From GW2011-AR5 sp041645025 (GTDB taxonomy: Archaea > Aenigmatarchaeota > Aenigmatarchaeia > GW2011-AR5), in NCBI GenBank assembly GCA_041645025.1, contig JBAZQV010000030.1, positions 1-11,736 of the forward strand: a stretch of DNA of 11,736 nt, written 5' to 3'. This document shows positions 5,526 to 11,702 of this stretch, piece by piece (within the stretch, counting starts at the first letter, position 1; every line of letters starts with the position of its first letter). The notes below the pieces were generated by a model. It was not told the DNA's origin, ran no database searches, and worked only from the letters and a program-made list of their open reading frames with translations. The position numbers and the translations under genes were made by a program.

Positions 5526-5972
5526 ATGAACGGAGAAGAAAAGATTCATTCTACCTTTGCATCCGTGGCAGCGTCACTTGGCTACAGCGAAGTTCATGGA
5601 AGAATAATATCAGCCCTGCTTGTTGCCGGCCAGCCTCTTTCCCTAGAGGAGCTGACGCAGCAGACAAAATATTCTCCGGCATCCATATCACTTTCGCTGG
5701 ACCTGCTTGAAATAATAGGCATAGTCAAAAAAATGAAAGACCGAGGCGACCGGAAGCTCTATGCCAAGCTGGACGGCGACCTTATAGAAGGGGTGCGGAA
5801 CGCGATGATGCTCAAGCTCCAGAAGGAAATAACCAACACGCTTGATGAATTAAATACCATCAGGAACAGCGACGCAAAAACAAAAAAGGCTGTTAGTGCT
5901 GTTGAAAAAGAAGTAAGGCGGCTTCAGGAATATATACGCCGCCTATCCGAAGTTCCGGTGCCGAAAAAATAA
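5526..5972 (+). CDS. Winged-helix transcriptional regulator, GbsR/MarR-like
   Basis: This 148-residue cytoplasmic DNA-binding protein has residues about 20-84 forming a winged helix: helix RIISALLV (26-33), the LSLEELTQQTKYSPASISLS helix-turn-helix (38-57), LEIIGIVKK (61-69) and a basic wing KDRGDRKLYAKL (71-82). Residues about 95-143 form a long heptad-like helix (LQKEITNTLDELNTIR ... VEKEVRRLQEYIRRL), the dimerising coiled coil typical of GbsR-type archaeal regulators. Some GbsR relatives respond to osmolytes, but no ligand site is recognisable here. It is divergent from the unknown paralogous pair, which makes that pair (or itself) a possible target. Confidence 0.8.
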   Translation: MNGEEKIHSTFASVAASLGYSEVHGRIISALLVAGQPLSLEELTQQTKYSPASISLSLDLLEIIGIVKKMKDRGDRKLYAKLDGDLIEGVRNAMMLKLQKEITNTLDELNTIRNSDAKTKKAVSAVEKEVRRLQEYIRRLSEVPVPKK

Positions 5973-5977
5973 TCGGT

Positions 5978-5986
5978 GTTTATATT
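5978..5986 (+). promoter_or_regulatory. TATA-like box for the gene at 6008
   Basis: GTTTATATT is centred about 25 bases before the ATG at 6008 and lies directly after the stop codon of the regulator gene, so the small gene has its own leaderless promoter and need not be read from the upstream gene. Confidence 0.45.
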
Positions 5987-6007
5987 CTTTTTTGCTATAC
6001 TTTTTCT

Positions 6008-6319
6008 ATGGCAAAATATGTGTTATCCGAAAATCCTGTACACGGTATAAAGCCAGAAGTAATGCTTCAGCAAGGAGCGCACGGAATGCTTAATCATGTA
6101 GATATTTATGAGGATTTGTCTGTTTTGCATATATCCGGAGAAAGCAGTGGTCATGTAGTAACTGGAATTCAAGACCGCCAAATGAAAAATTTCAGGCTAG
6201 CAGATTGCGACCAACACGTTCTTCAAGAATTAGCTAGTATGTATGGCGTGCCAATAATCGATTTGCAGGAAGCCCAAGCAGTGGAGAAAGAATACCGGGC
6301 AAGACGTCCTACTTCTTAA
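6008..6319 (+). CDS. Hypothetical small protein
   Basis: I do not recognise this 103-residue protein. It is soluble, with no signal peptide, membrane helix or cysteine cluster (one Cys at 67). The middle (VDIYEDLSVLHISGESSGHVVTG split over residues 31-53) looks like beta strands. The C-terminal half (HVLQELASMYGVPIIDLQEA, residues 69-88) looks like a helix-strand-helix unit that could be an alpha/beta domain. The reading frame is convincing because it has its own promoter at the correct spacing and no overlap with neighbours. It sits between a regulator and FEN1, each with its own promoter, so context says little about its role. Confidence 0.55.
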   Translation: MAKYVLSENPVHGIKPEVMLQQGAHGMLNHVDIYEDLSVLHISGESSGHVVTGIQDRQMKNFRLADCDQHVLQELASMYGVPIIDLQEAQAVEKEYRARRPTS

Positions 6320-6322
6320 ACG

Positions 6323-6357
6323 TTTAATTACTTTTCTACCAATAATATATATTGGAG
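6323..6357 (+). promoter_or_regulatory. FEN1 promoter region with palindrome and ribosome binding site
   Basis: TTTAATTA (6323-6330) is a TATA-like box about 38 bases from the ATG, predicting initiation near 6352. Just downstream is the inverted repeat CCAATAATATATATTGG (6339-6355; arms CCAATA/TATTGG), which would cover the start site and could be an operator; the palindrome is AT-rich and may be chance. GGAG at 6354-6357 is a suitable ribosome binding site seven bases before the ATG at 6365. Confidence 0.4.
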
Positions 6358-6364
6358 AATATAT

Positions 6365-7375
6365 ATGGGAATCCAACTTACACAACTTGTTCATGGTGAT
6401 GTGGTAGGGCTGGAGGACATGTTTGATAAAGTCGTAGCCATAGACGCCTTCAACTGGATTTATCAATTTCTTAGCAGCATACGACAACCCGATGGAACCC
6501 CGCTTAAGGATTCAAAGGATAGGGTAACTTCCCACCTAACTGGCCTATATTATAGGACAATAAAGCTTCTTGAGGCAGGAATAAGGCCTGTCTATGTCTT
6601 TGACGGAAAGCCACCCGAATTCAAAACAGTGCTGGCTCATCGCCGCGACGTACGCGCTGAAGCTTTGCGAGAATGGAAAGAGGCGCTAGAGAAAAAAGAT
6701 TACGTGGCAGCCAGCAAGCATGCCAAACGATCTACGACAATAACCGAAGATTACATCAATGACAGCAAGCTTCTCCTCGATGTCATGGGGCTTCCTTACA
6801 TACAGGCTCCCAGCGAGGGCGAGGCAATGTGTGCCCATCTGGTAAAGCAAAAGGATGCCTACTGCGTCGCCTCGCAGGATTATGACACGCTTCTATTCGG
6901 AGCACAGCGCCTGGTGCGCAATTTATCCATAACCGGCAAGAAAAAGCGCGGCGCCGACTATGTTATGATAAATCCAGAGATGCTTGTCCTCGACAACATA
7001 TTAAAGAATCTGGAAATTACGCACGACGAGTTGATTTTGGTCGGAATACTTATTGGCACCGACTTCAATCCTGGCGGTGTTCCAGGCTACGGTCCCAAAA
7101 AAGCATTGGATCTTGTAAAAGAGAAGAGGACATTGAAAAGAGTTTTCGAGGGCATAATATGGGACTTCTCCGTAACGCCTGAGCAGATATTCGAATTCTT
7201 CAGTAATCCGCCTGTAACAGACTACAATATAGGCTTCGGCGAGCCGGACGAAGAGGGAATAAAAAGGCTCATGTGTGACGAGCACGATTTCTCTGAGGAA
7301 CGCATAGGGAATGCACTAAAAAGATTGAAGGAGAAAAAAGGAGAACAGCGCTCACTGAGCAGATGGATTAAGTAA
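6365..7375 (+). CDS. fen1: Flap endonuclease 1
   Basis: FEN1 removes 5' flaps during Okazaki-fragment maturation and base-excision repair. The 336-residue length is standard. Metal ligands are in place: D27 (AIDAFNW), D80 (VYVFDGKPP), E151 and E153 (PSEGEAM), D172 and D174 (SQDYDTLLFG) and D233 (IGTDFNPGG). The N-terminus is MGIQLTQLV, where processed FEN1 exposes a Gly used in catalysis. The helix-two-turn-helix DNA-binding motif follows as PGGVPGYGPKKAL (236-248). The C-terminus holds a PCNA-interacting peptide, QRSLSRWI (328-335), a QxxLxxWI variant of the usual QxxLxxFF. All active-site residues are intact, so the enzyme should be functional. Confidence 0.95.
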   Translation: MGIQLTQLVHGDVVGLEDMFDKVVAIDAFNWIYQFLSSIRQPDGTPLKDSKDRVTSHLTGLYYRTIKLLEAGIRPVYVFDGKPPEFKTVLAHRRDVRAEALREWKEALEKKDYVAASKHAKRSTTITEDYINDSKLLLDVMGLPYIQAPSEGEAMCAHLVKQKDAYCVASQDYDTLLFGAQRLVRNLSITGKKKRGADYVMINPEMLVLDNILKNLEITHDELILVGILIGTDFNPGGVPGYGPKKALDLVKEKRTLKRVFEGIIWDFSVTPEQIFEFFSNPPVTDYNIGFGEPDEEGIKRLMCDEHDFSEERIGNALKRLKEKKGEQRSLSRWIK

Positions 7376-7477
7376 ACGCCGAATTCATGTTAATGCTAAT
7401 TAGCGCAACCTCTGCATCCATTATTAGCTTGTCGAACCGTAAACGTAGTTAGAAAAAGCATCATTTTTATTTATCGG

Positions 7478-7810
7478 CTATGGTGTTGATATTACACACC
7501 CGCAAGCTTTTGTGCATGAACCCGCCGCATTTGAAATAACAGCAGTGTAGCCTTTTAGCTGGCATATTCGAGAGAACTGTACTTGAGTATTTGTAGAGCC
7601 CTGCTCCTGATAATTAACTAAAAAGCTTAGATCTGCGCAGTTGTATGTCGATCTTAATGAATTGCAGCCTGAACTAAATGCTGCTTCAATTGCTATCGTG
7701 TTCGTGCCTCCGCCCAGCTGTCCTGCGAAGAACGCAGCGACAACAACAAGAACAAGCACTGCTATCGCAACGACAACAATCATGTTTATCGGCAGTTCAA
7801 GACCCTTCAT
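7478..7810 (-). CDS. Type IV pilin-like secreted protein with class III signal sequence
   Basis: This 110-residue protein starts MKGLELPINMIVVVAIAVLVLVV (split here as residues 1-17 and following). A basic residue and KG precede an unbroken hydrophobic helix of about 22 residues, the class III signal cleaved after KG by archaeal prepilin peptidase (PibD/EppA family). The exposed part (about 75 residues) has six cysteines, the last three in a C-x3-C-x-C cluster, suggesting disulfides outside the cell. It resembles the protein at 8594-8932 in layout: TM helix, glycine turn, I-E-A or L-E-A motif, then a Cys-rich domain. It has its own promoter. It may be a minor pilin or a cell-surface protein rather than a major filament subunit. 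Confidence 0.72.
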   Translation of the reverse strand: MKGLELPINMIVVVAIAVLVLVVVAAFFAGQLGGGTNTIAIEAAFSSGCNSLRSTYNCADLSFLVNYQEQGSTNTQVQFSRICQLKGYTAVISNAAGSCTKACGCVISTP

Positions 7811-7838
7811 AATTATCTAAATAATTATGCAGTTAAGT

Positions 7839-7890
7839 GGTATATATAGTTAACCTAGGAAAAATCCGAAATATTATAACTCGGTTAACT
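7839..7890 (-). promoter_or_regulatory. Promoter of the pilin-like gene with flanking inverted repeats
   Basis: The minus strand contains ACTATATATACC (7850-7839), a strong TATA box about 33 bases from the ATG at 7810. Immediately upstream is AGTTAACC (7848-7855), repeated in inverse as GGTTAACT at 7883-7890. Each half contains the palindrome GTTAAC, and the pair could be a regulator or BRE-adjacent operator site. A further small hairpin, AAAACC-AAA-GGTTTT, lies at 7898-7912. The rest of 7891-8003 is AT-rich and shows nothing I can name; alba transcription probably ends there. Confidence 0.4.
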
Positions 7891-8003
7891 GTACAGGAAA
7901 ACCAAAGGTTTTTCATGTATACTTTTTCTAAAGTTGCTAAGAATAAAGACTCGGCAAGCACATAGCTAATTGAAGAATTTATTAATAGAAGCAACGAACG
8001 CCT

Positions 8004-8310
8004 TTACTTCCTGACGGTTATCTCTATTCTGGAAACGTTTATCTTTTCCTTCTCTATTTCCAGAACGTCTGTGCCTATGCTTACGTTTGTGACCTTGATG
8101 TCCAGGGCAAACTTGTTTCTGACGATTTCAACTACATCAACGGCCTTTGATATTGACTGGCCGCGGGCCTTTATGCGCACTTCGTTCTGGCCCTTGCCGA
8201 GCTGGGTGACTACTGCTAGCACGTAGGACATGGTCGGTTTCTATTAGGGAGCTTGTCTATGCAATGCTCTTTCCTACGAAGACCATGTTTTCGTCTTTTT
8301 CCACAGGCAT
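8004..8310 (-). CDS. alba: Chromatin/RNA-binding protein Alba, split by a 28-nt BHB intron
   Basis: Alba dimers coat archaeal DNA and bind RNA. The uninterrupted frame (8231-8004) starts at MSYVLAVVTQLG and lacks the N-terminus. Upstream, 8310-8271 encodes MPVEKDENMVFVG plus the first base of a Lys codon, followed by 28 bases with an in-frame TAG, and then AG AAA CCG ACC leading into ATG TCC. Joining 8310-8271 to 8242-8004 gives 93 codons including the stop: a 92-residue protein with GKKPTMSYVLAV, the canonical GKKPVMxYVLA block whose Lys pair contacts DNA. The rest is also typical: EVRIKARGQSISKAVD (residues 35-50), EIVRNKF, and a C-terminal SRIEITVRK strand. A CTTAAAG box 25 bases before 8310 supports that start. 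A start at 8231 would lack the binding lysines and has no ribosome binding site. Confidence 0.88.
8243..8270 (-). other. 28-nt BHB intron inside alba
   Basis: The insert folds as an archaeal bulge-helix-bulge. Central helix: TAGG (8276-8273) with CCTA (8248-8245), perfect. 5' bulge: AAA (8272-8270). Intron helix: GAGC (8269-8266) with GCTC (8252-8249), perfect, around a 13-base loop. 3' bulge: ATA (8244-8242). Outer helix: TTC (8280-8278) with GAA (8241-8239), leaving G8277 unpaired. Cutting between the second and third base of each bulge removes exactly 8270-8243 and restores the reading frame within a Lys codon (phase 1). The intron contains an in-frame TAG, so unspliced RNA would give only a 17-residue peptide. 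Confidence 0.85.
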
Positions 8311-8331
8311 GCTAATAAGATAAGCTGAAAA

Positions 8332-8338
8332 CTTTAAG
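8332..8338 (-). promoter_or_regulatory. TATA-like box for alba
   Basis: The minus strand reads CTTAAAG, with its centre 25 bases before the ATG at 8310 and 104 bases before the internal Met at 8231. The spacing matches other leaderless genes in the window and supports 8310 as the true start. The same CTTAAAG core occurs in the divergent promoter near 747. Confidence 0.5.
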
Positions 8339-8353
8339 AAATATGATTATCTT

Positions 8354-8405
8354 AGATTCATTGAAAACGCACGGCTTCAGCCGTGCGATGAAACACAATG
8401 AATCT
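8354..8405. repeat. Two-tier hairpin 1 (IS200/IS605-like palindrome)
   Basis: An outer perfect 10-bp stem AGATTCATTG (8354-8363) / CAATGAATCT (8396-8405) encloses a perfect 8-bp GC-rich stem CGCACGGC-TTCA-GCCGTGCG (8368-8387), with unequal internal loops (4 and 8 bases). GC-rich palindromes with a short TTCA or TTTA loop resemble the subterminal hairpins recognised by HUH transposases of the IS200/IS605 family, but no tnpA or tnpB lies in the window. It may be a transposon-derived remnant or a structured RNA element. Confidence 0.6.
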
Positions 8406-8412
8406 TGGATCC

Positions 8413-8460
8413 CATCTTCCAACAAACCCACGACTTTAGTCGTGGGATATAAAGAAGATG
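8413..8460. repeat. Two-tier hairpin 2 (IS200/IS605-like palindrome)
   Basis: CATCTTC (8413-8419) / GAAGATG (8454-8460) forms an outer 7-bp stem. Inside, CCCACGAC-TTTA-GTCGTGGG (8427-8446) forms a perfect 8-bp stem, with symmetric 7-base internal loops. It lies 7 bases from hairpin 1 and shares its architecture but not its stem sequence, so the two are structurally related and compensatory in sequence. The core is of the kind found at IS200/IS605 ends. Confidence 0.6.
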
Positions 8461-8593
8461 TGATAGTGAAGTAACTAAAATTAAAACCGGGCCCGCCTCT
8501 GCACTTAGTAGCAGGACTAACGTGGCTTTATCGTACGCTAATTAGAAGGCGTCAGTAGGTCGAAAGCGAACCTGTGTGCCCGTCAGCTTACAC
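8461..8593. other. Non-coding, hairpin-rich segment of unknown role
   Basis: No convincing ORF is present. The plus strand has a TATA-like AAAATTAAAA (8477-8486) followed by a relatively GC-rich stretch with hairpins: CTGC-ACTTAGTA-GCAG near 8498-8513, AGGTCG-AAAG-CGAACCT (8556-8573, one bulged A), and GTGCCCG (8576-8582) paired with CGGGCAC (8600-8606). The last stem runs into the end of the neighbouring minus-strand gene. It could be a small structured RNA or the 3' untranslated/terminator region of the operon. I cannot match it to a known RNA family. Confidence 0.35.
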
Positions 8594-8932
8594 TCACTTC
8601 GGGCACGTGAGGCAGCACTCTTTTATGCAAGCTAGGCTGGCGGTTGTATCACAGCTGCCATAGCCGCCGTTGAAGCGTCTTGTAAGTTCCATGCAGGCAG
8701 TGCCTATATTTGTGGGAATAGTACCACTGGGAACAGGGGCGTTGTCTTTTCCAGCGCACCTGAAGTCCTTGGTTACGTAGGCTCCGCAGGCGCTGTTGCG
8801 TTTTGCTTCCAGCGCGAACTGGTCCTGTGGCGGGCCTGCTTGCGACAGAAAGAATATTAGAAGAACCGAAAGAACGAGAATCGCAAGTATAAGATATATT
8901 ATCGTTTCTATCGCCATTGACATGCCTTTCAT
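8594..8932 (-). CDS. Pilin-like Cys-rich protein, last gene of the M23 operon
   Basis: This 112-residue protein begins MKGMSMAIETIIYLILAILV, a class III signal with KG before a roughly 22-residue hydrophobic helix. After a short SQAGPP turn comes an LEAKRNSACG motif, comparable to IEAAFSSGC in the protein at 7478-7810, so the two are probably distant paralogues. Eight cysteines, five near the C-terminus including an ECCLTC cluster (residues 104-109), imply a disulfide-bonded external domain. The gene follows the M23 protein gene by 45 bases. AGGTG (8938-8942) supplies a ribosome binding site, and CTTTATTTATC about 30 bases upstream might be an additional internal promoter. A hairpin overlaps its stop codon. 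Confidence 0.7.
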   Translation of the reverse strand: MKGMSMAIETIIYLILAILVLSVLLIFFLSQAGPPQDQFALEAKRNSACGAYVTKDFRCAGKDNAPVPSGTIPTNIGTACMELTRRFNGGYGSCDTTASLACIKECCLTCPK

Positions 8933-8977
8933 GCAAACACCTGTTCTCTATTTGTTTCCAAGATAAATAAAGATAGT

Positions 8978-10837
8978 TTAGCTTAGCTGGAATCCTGCAG
9001 CTGTGCAGCTCAGTGTTGAACCACTCAGAATACCGTTGCAAATGCTCTGGATGGGTATTGAATCTTGTATACTCATGCCAGTAGAAAGCTTCTGTAATGA
9101 ATCAAGGCCTGGAATATCAGCATTGCATGAGAACAGATTCCCTGCGCAGCACACCATGTCATTGGTGCTCTGCCAATTGAAATATGTCGGTCTAGCTGGG
9201 AGATTTGACTGAGGTGGTGCAGTGCAGTCAAGCGCCGGCATGTAATCTTCAGCTATGTATTCAAGTCGTATGGGACGCTTTACAAACGCATTCGCGTTTT
9301 CATCATTATAGTAGTATACACCAGGCGTTGATTGTGTTGGTGTGCTTATTGTGTCGCATTTTTTGTCACTGGATTGTGTGCAGTCAATTAATGTGCAGGG
9401 ATTTACTGCACTGCCTGCTGTTGACTGCGTGCGCAGCTCAAAGTGCAAATGAACTCCTGTAGACGAACCACTGCTTCCCATCAGCGCTATCTGTTGACCT
9501 GCCCCTACGGAATCACCTCTTGCCACAATAATAGAATCTTTTTTGAGATGAGCGTAAAATGAGTAGTAGTTGGTGTGTTTTATCAACACTATGTTTCCGT
9601 ATTTTTCACTTCCCGGACCACCGCATAGCGATCCAAGAGCGCCAACAGGACAATCATTGTAGGTGTCGACTACAACACCATCACCAACAGCATTTACTTC
9701 ATCAGCAGCAGGCACTATGTCTATTCCCATGTGGAATTTACCAGCATCATTTTCATCAAGTTTTCGGAAACCATAGCAGCTGTTTAGTTTTCTGCTGTTT
9801 GTTGGCCAGGAAAATAAGGTGTTTGACATCTGTGTCGCCCCTTCTGTATAAGTTGCCTTGGCTTTGTAGTGGACAACGAGACCGATACCACTATGCATAA
9901 CGCCGCTTACTGTGGAATCCGCAGCCCTCATATCTGTCTGTATATCTGTCGTTGCAAGTACTCCAGAAGGCACGCGTGCTGTAAATATGGTATTCAAAAA
10001 AGATTTGATGTGGCTTTCATAATCATCTTTGTTAGCATAGCTCTGGGAGTATTGAAGTTGTGGGTTGTGCTGTTCAAGAGAGTCTCCAAAAAGAAGAAGA
10101 CCTTCTATTGCCTGTCTTCCTTTAGCCACCATCTGTCTAAAGGACGTCATGACCTTGTTGTAGTTTTCTGTCTGCGCAACGATTCTACCGTCTCCGTAGG
10201 TAGCAGTTATGCTCTGGGAGAATTTGGATTCTATGTTGTCATTATTTAGGTTGAGCAAGAAGTTTGCCACGGCTTTGTTATTTCCGCTGCATACGCTTCT
10301 CACAGAATCAAAGCTTATAGCAACTCCTCCGGCGTCCATGGGTGTTTTAAGGTTCAGCAAGCCATCGCATTCAAGTTTGTTCTGAAGATATGTCAAAACA
10401 TGATTGTCTCTTGGGTAGCATACCTGCGGGTTTCTCCCCCAGTCATTGCCCTTGTTCGTAGCTGGTATGCGTTCTACTGGATGTCCTTGGGCATCTGTAA
10501 GACCATCCCGTCCCTGGTTCGGGTCGCGCCAATACCAGTAGTCTTCTGTCAGCCTGTTGCTAGTATCAATGCCGCAGCCTATGCTTTCATCGCCTGTAAT
10601 GAAAATCGCCTGCACCGTTGAAATGAACCATGTGTTGCCAAGAGAAGCATTGAATAAAGAGAAGGTTGATTTTAATTTCATTAGCGAGAGCGATTCCAGA
10701 TTTAGTTGTATTGTACTCTGGACCTGTGCGGTGGTCATGTAAATATAGATGCTGAAGAATATTGCAAATATTACTATTAGCATTATGGTGCCTGCGGTGG
10801 TTCCCGCACCTTTGGAGTAAGTATTGATTTGCTTCAT
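8978..10837 (-). CDS. Membrane-anchored M23 (LytM-type) metallopeptidase
   Basis: In this 619-residue protein a short SKGAGTTAG segment precedes a transmembrane helix (about 16-35), resembling a pilin-type leader or a signal anchor. Residues about 40-345 form an unrecognised external region. Residues about 350-485 are a LytM/M23 domain with every key residue: H369 and D373 (HMGID), H430 (YAHL), and H463/H465 (HLHFEL), where H369, D373 and H465 are zinc ligands. A Cys-rich tail follows; there are about 16 cysteines in all. M23 enzymes cleave glycyl bonds in peptidoglycan cross-links or other proteins. Archaea lack murein, so the target may be a bacterial wall, a pilin, or a host/self surface protein. 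Its ATG overlaps the upstream stop by four bases (ATGA), indicating translational coupling. Confidence 0.88.
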   Translation of the reverse strand: MKQINTYSKGAGTTAGTIMLIVIFAIFFSIYIYMTTAQVQSTIQLNLESLSLMKLKSTFSLFNASLGNTWFISTVQAIFITGDESIGCGIDTSNRLTEDYWYWRDPNQGRDGLTDAQGHPVERIPATNKGNDWGRNPQVCYPRDNHVLTYLQNKLECDGLLNLKTPMDAGGVAISFDSVRSVCSGNNKAVANFLLNLNNDNIESKFSQSITATYGDGRIVAQTENYNKVMTSFRQMVAKGRQAIEGLLLFGDSLEQHNPQLQYSQSYANKDDYESHIKSFLNTIFTARVPSGVLATTDIQTDMRAADSTVSGVMHSGIGLVVHYKAKATYTEGATQMSNTLFSWPTNSRKLNSCYGFRKLDENDAGKFHMGIDIVPAADEVNAVGDGVVVDTYNDCPVGALGSLCGGPGSEKYGNIVLIKHTNYYSFYAHLKKDSIIVARGDSVGAGQQIALMGSSGSSTGVHLHFELRTQSTAGSAVNPCTLIDCTQSSDKKCDTISTPTQSTPGVYYYNDENANAFVKRPIRLEYIAEDYMPALDCTAPPQSNLPARPTYFNWQSTNDMVCCAGNLFSCNADIPGLDSLQKLSTGMSIQDSIPIQSICNGILSGSTLSCTAAGFQLS

Positions 10838-11658
10838 TTGACAGTCACCTCCAGTGTACCGTACCTATCCTTGTAGAGTAGAGGCACAATCGCCTTCATA
10901 GCCATGCCCGCTGAGATTAGTGTTTCCTCTGTCTGCGGTGCGCAGCACACTTCTGTTGCACCACCATTTGCACCATCGCATTCCGGAGGTTGTCCAAGAT
11001 AAATCTGACCCTGTCTACAATAACGTTTGTTGAATAGAGAAAGCGGATTCCACCATGTAACATCTCTTTGCCCCCATGAACAAACGCCACCAGAACCGCA
11101 AGAAACTATGTTACTATGGCCTGGAAGCTGTGCATAAGCAGTTAGATCATGTTTGCAGCAAAGCTGTAGAGGATTACAAAAACCTTTATCATCGATTTCA
11201 ATGCGACCCACATCACAACTTTCTCCATAAACAAGAGGCCATACACACCAACCCTCTTCATTATTTCCGCATTTGGATTCTGAGCTGTCCATGCTCATTA
11301 CTTCATTAGTGTCACGTTTTACTGAAATATAGTATTGTGTAAGATCATAAGATTTCATGAAGATGCTTAGATCGCCCGGCAGCTCAACGGTGTTCGCTCT
11401 TTGGACAGAGCTTACAGCAGAGGTTTCTATTATTTGCTCCAGCAGCTGCCTGTCACCAAACTGCACGTGCGATAAAACATCCGTTATCATAAATGGCTTG
11501 TTTTGTATGGACACAAAATCTATCGAGTACTGTACCTGTTCTCCCACGCCGACAGAGAATTTCAAGTAGATAAAAAGCCCGAGCACAATCATCACCATGA
11601 CCACGACTAAAAGTACAAGAGTCATTCCTATGTCCTCAGGCATTGACATTCCTTTCAT
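10834..11658 (-). CDS. Pilin-like Cys-rich surface protein, first gene of the M23 operon
   Basis: The frame opens at 11703, but the start at 11658 (MKGMSMPEDIGMTLVLLVV) is better. It places a class III KG signal before a roughly 22-residue hydrophobic helix, closely matches MKGMSMAIET of the third gene, and is preceded by AGGTGGT (11668-11674). From there the protein has 274 residues. The external region is mixed beta, then a Cys-rich domain with twelve cysteines between about residues 125 and 245, including two CC pairs. I recognise no enzymatic motif. Its last codons overlap the M23 gene start. It could be a pilin-like partner that anchors or presents the peptidase. A TATA-like box lies at 11703-11710. 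Confidence 0.72.
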   Translation of the reverse strand: MKGMSMPEDIGMTLVLLVVVMVMIVLGLFIYLKFSVGVGEQVQYSIDFVSIQNKPFMITDVLSHVQFGDRQLLEQIIETSAVSSVQRANTVELPGDLSIFMKSYDLTQYYISVKRDTNEVMSMDSSESKCGNNEEGWCVWPLVYGESCDVGRIEIDDKGFCNPLQLCCKHDLTAYAQLPGHSNIVSCGSGGVCSWGQRDVTWWNPLSLFNKRYCRQGQIYLGQPPECDGANGGATEVCCAPQTEETLISAGMAMKAIVPLLYKDRYGTLEVTVK

Positions 11659-11702
11659 ACTAAGGATACCACCTATCTTTAGATGATGGAGAACAAGGCA
11701 CA

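Noticed and set aside
8004..8310. Alba as a frameshifted or truncated pseudogene, or as a functional protein starting at the internal Met (8231)
   Set aside because: The exact 28-base BHB with correct cut positions, the intact N-terminal coding sequence and the well-placed promoter upstream fit an intron much better than decay. The internal Met has no ribosome binding site and the protein would lack the GKKP lysines.
8341..8606. CRISPR array or tRNA gene in the hairpin region
   Set aside because: No regularly spaced direct repeats are present; the two hairpins differ in stem sequence, and no T-arm consensus or acceptor pairing could be found.
8649..9041. A 130-residue minus-strand frame overlapping the end of the M23 gene and the pilin-like gene
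   Set aside because: Its composition is rich in Arg, Gln, Ser and Trp as expected for an out-of-frame shadow, and it overlaps two well-supported genes on the same strand.
9003..10742. Several plus-strand frames of 60-126 codons opposite the M23 gene
   Set aside because: They are antisense to a gene with clear domain structure, are rich in Cys and His as typical of antisense reading, and have no promoter or ribosome binding site.
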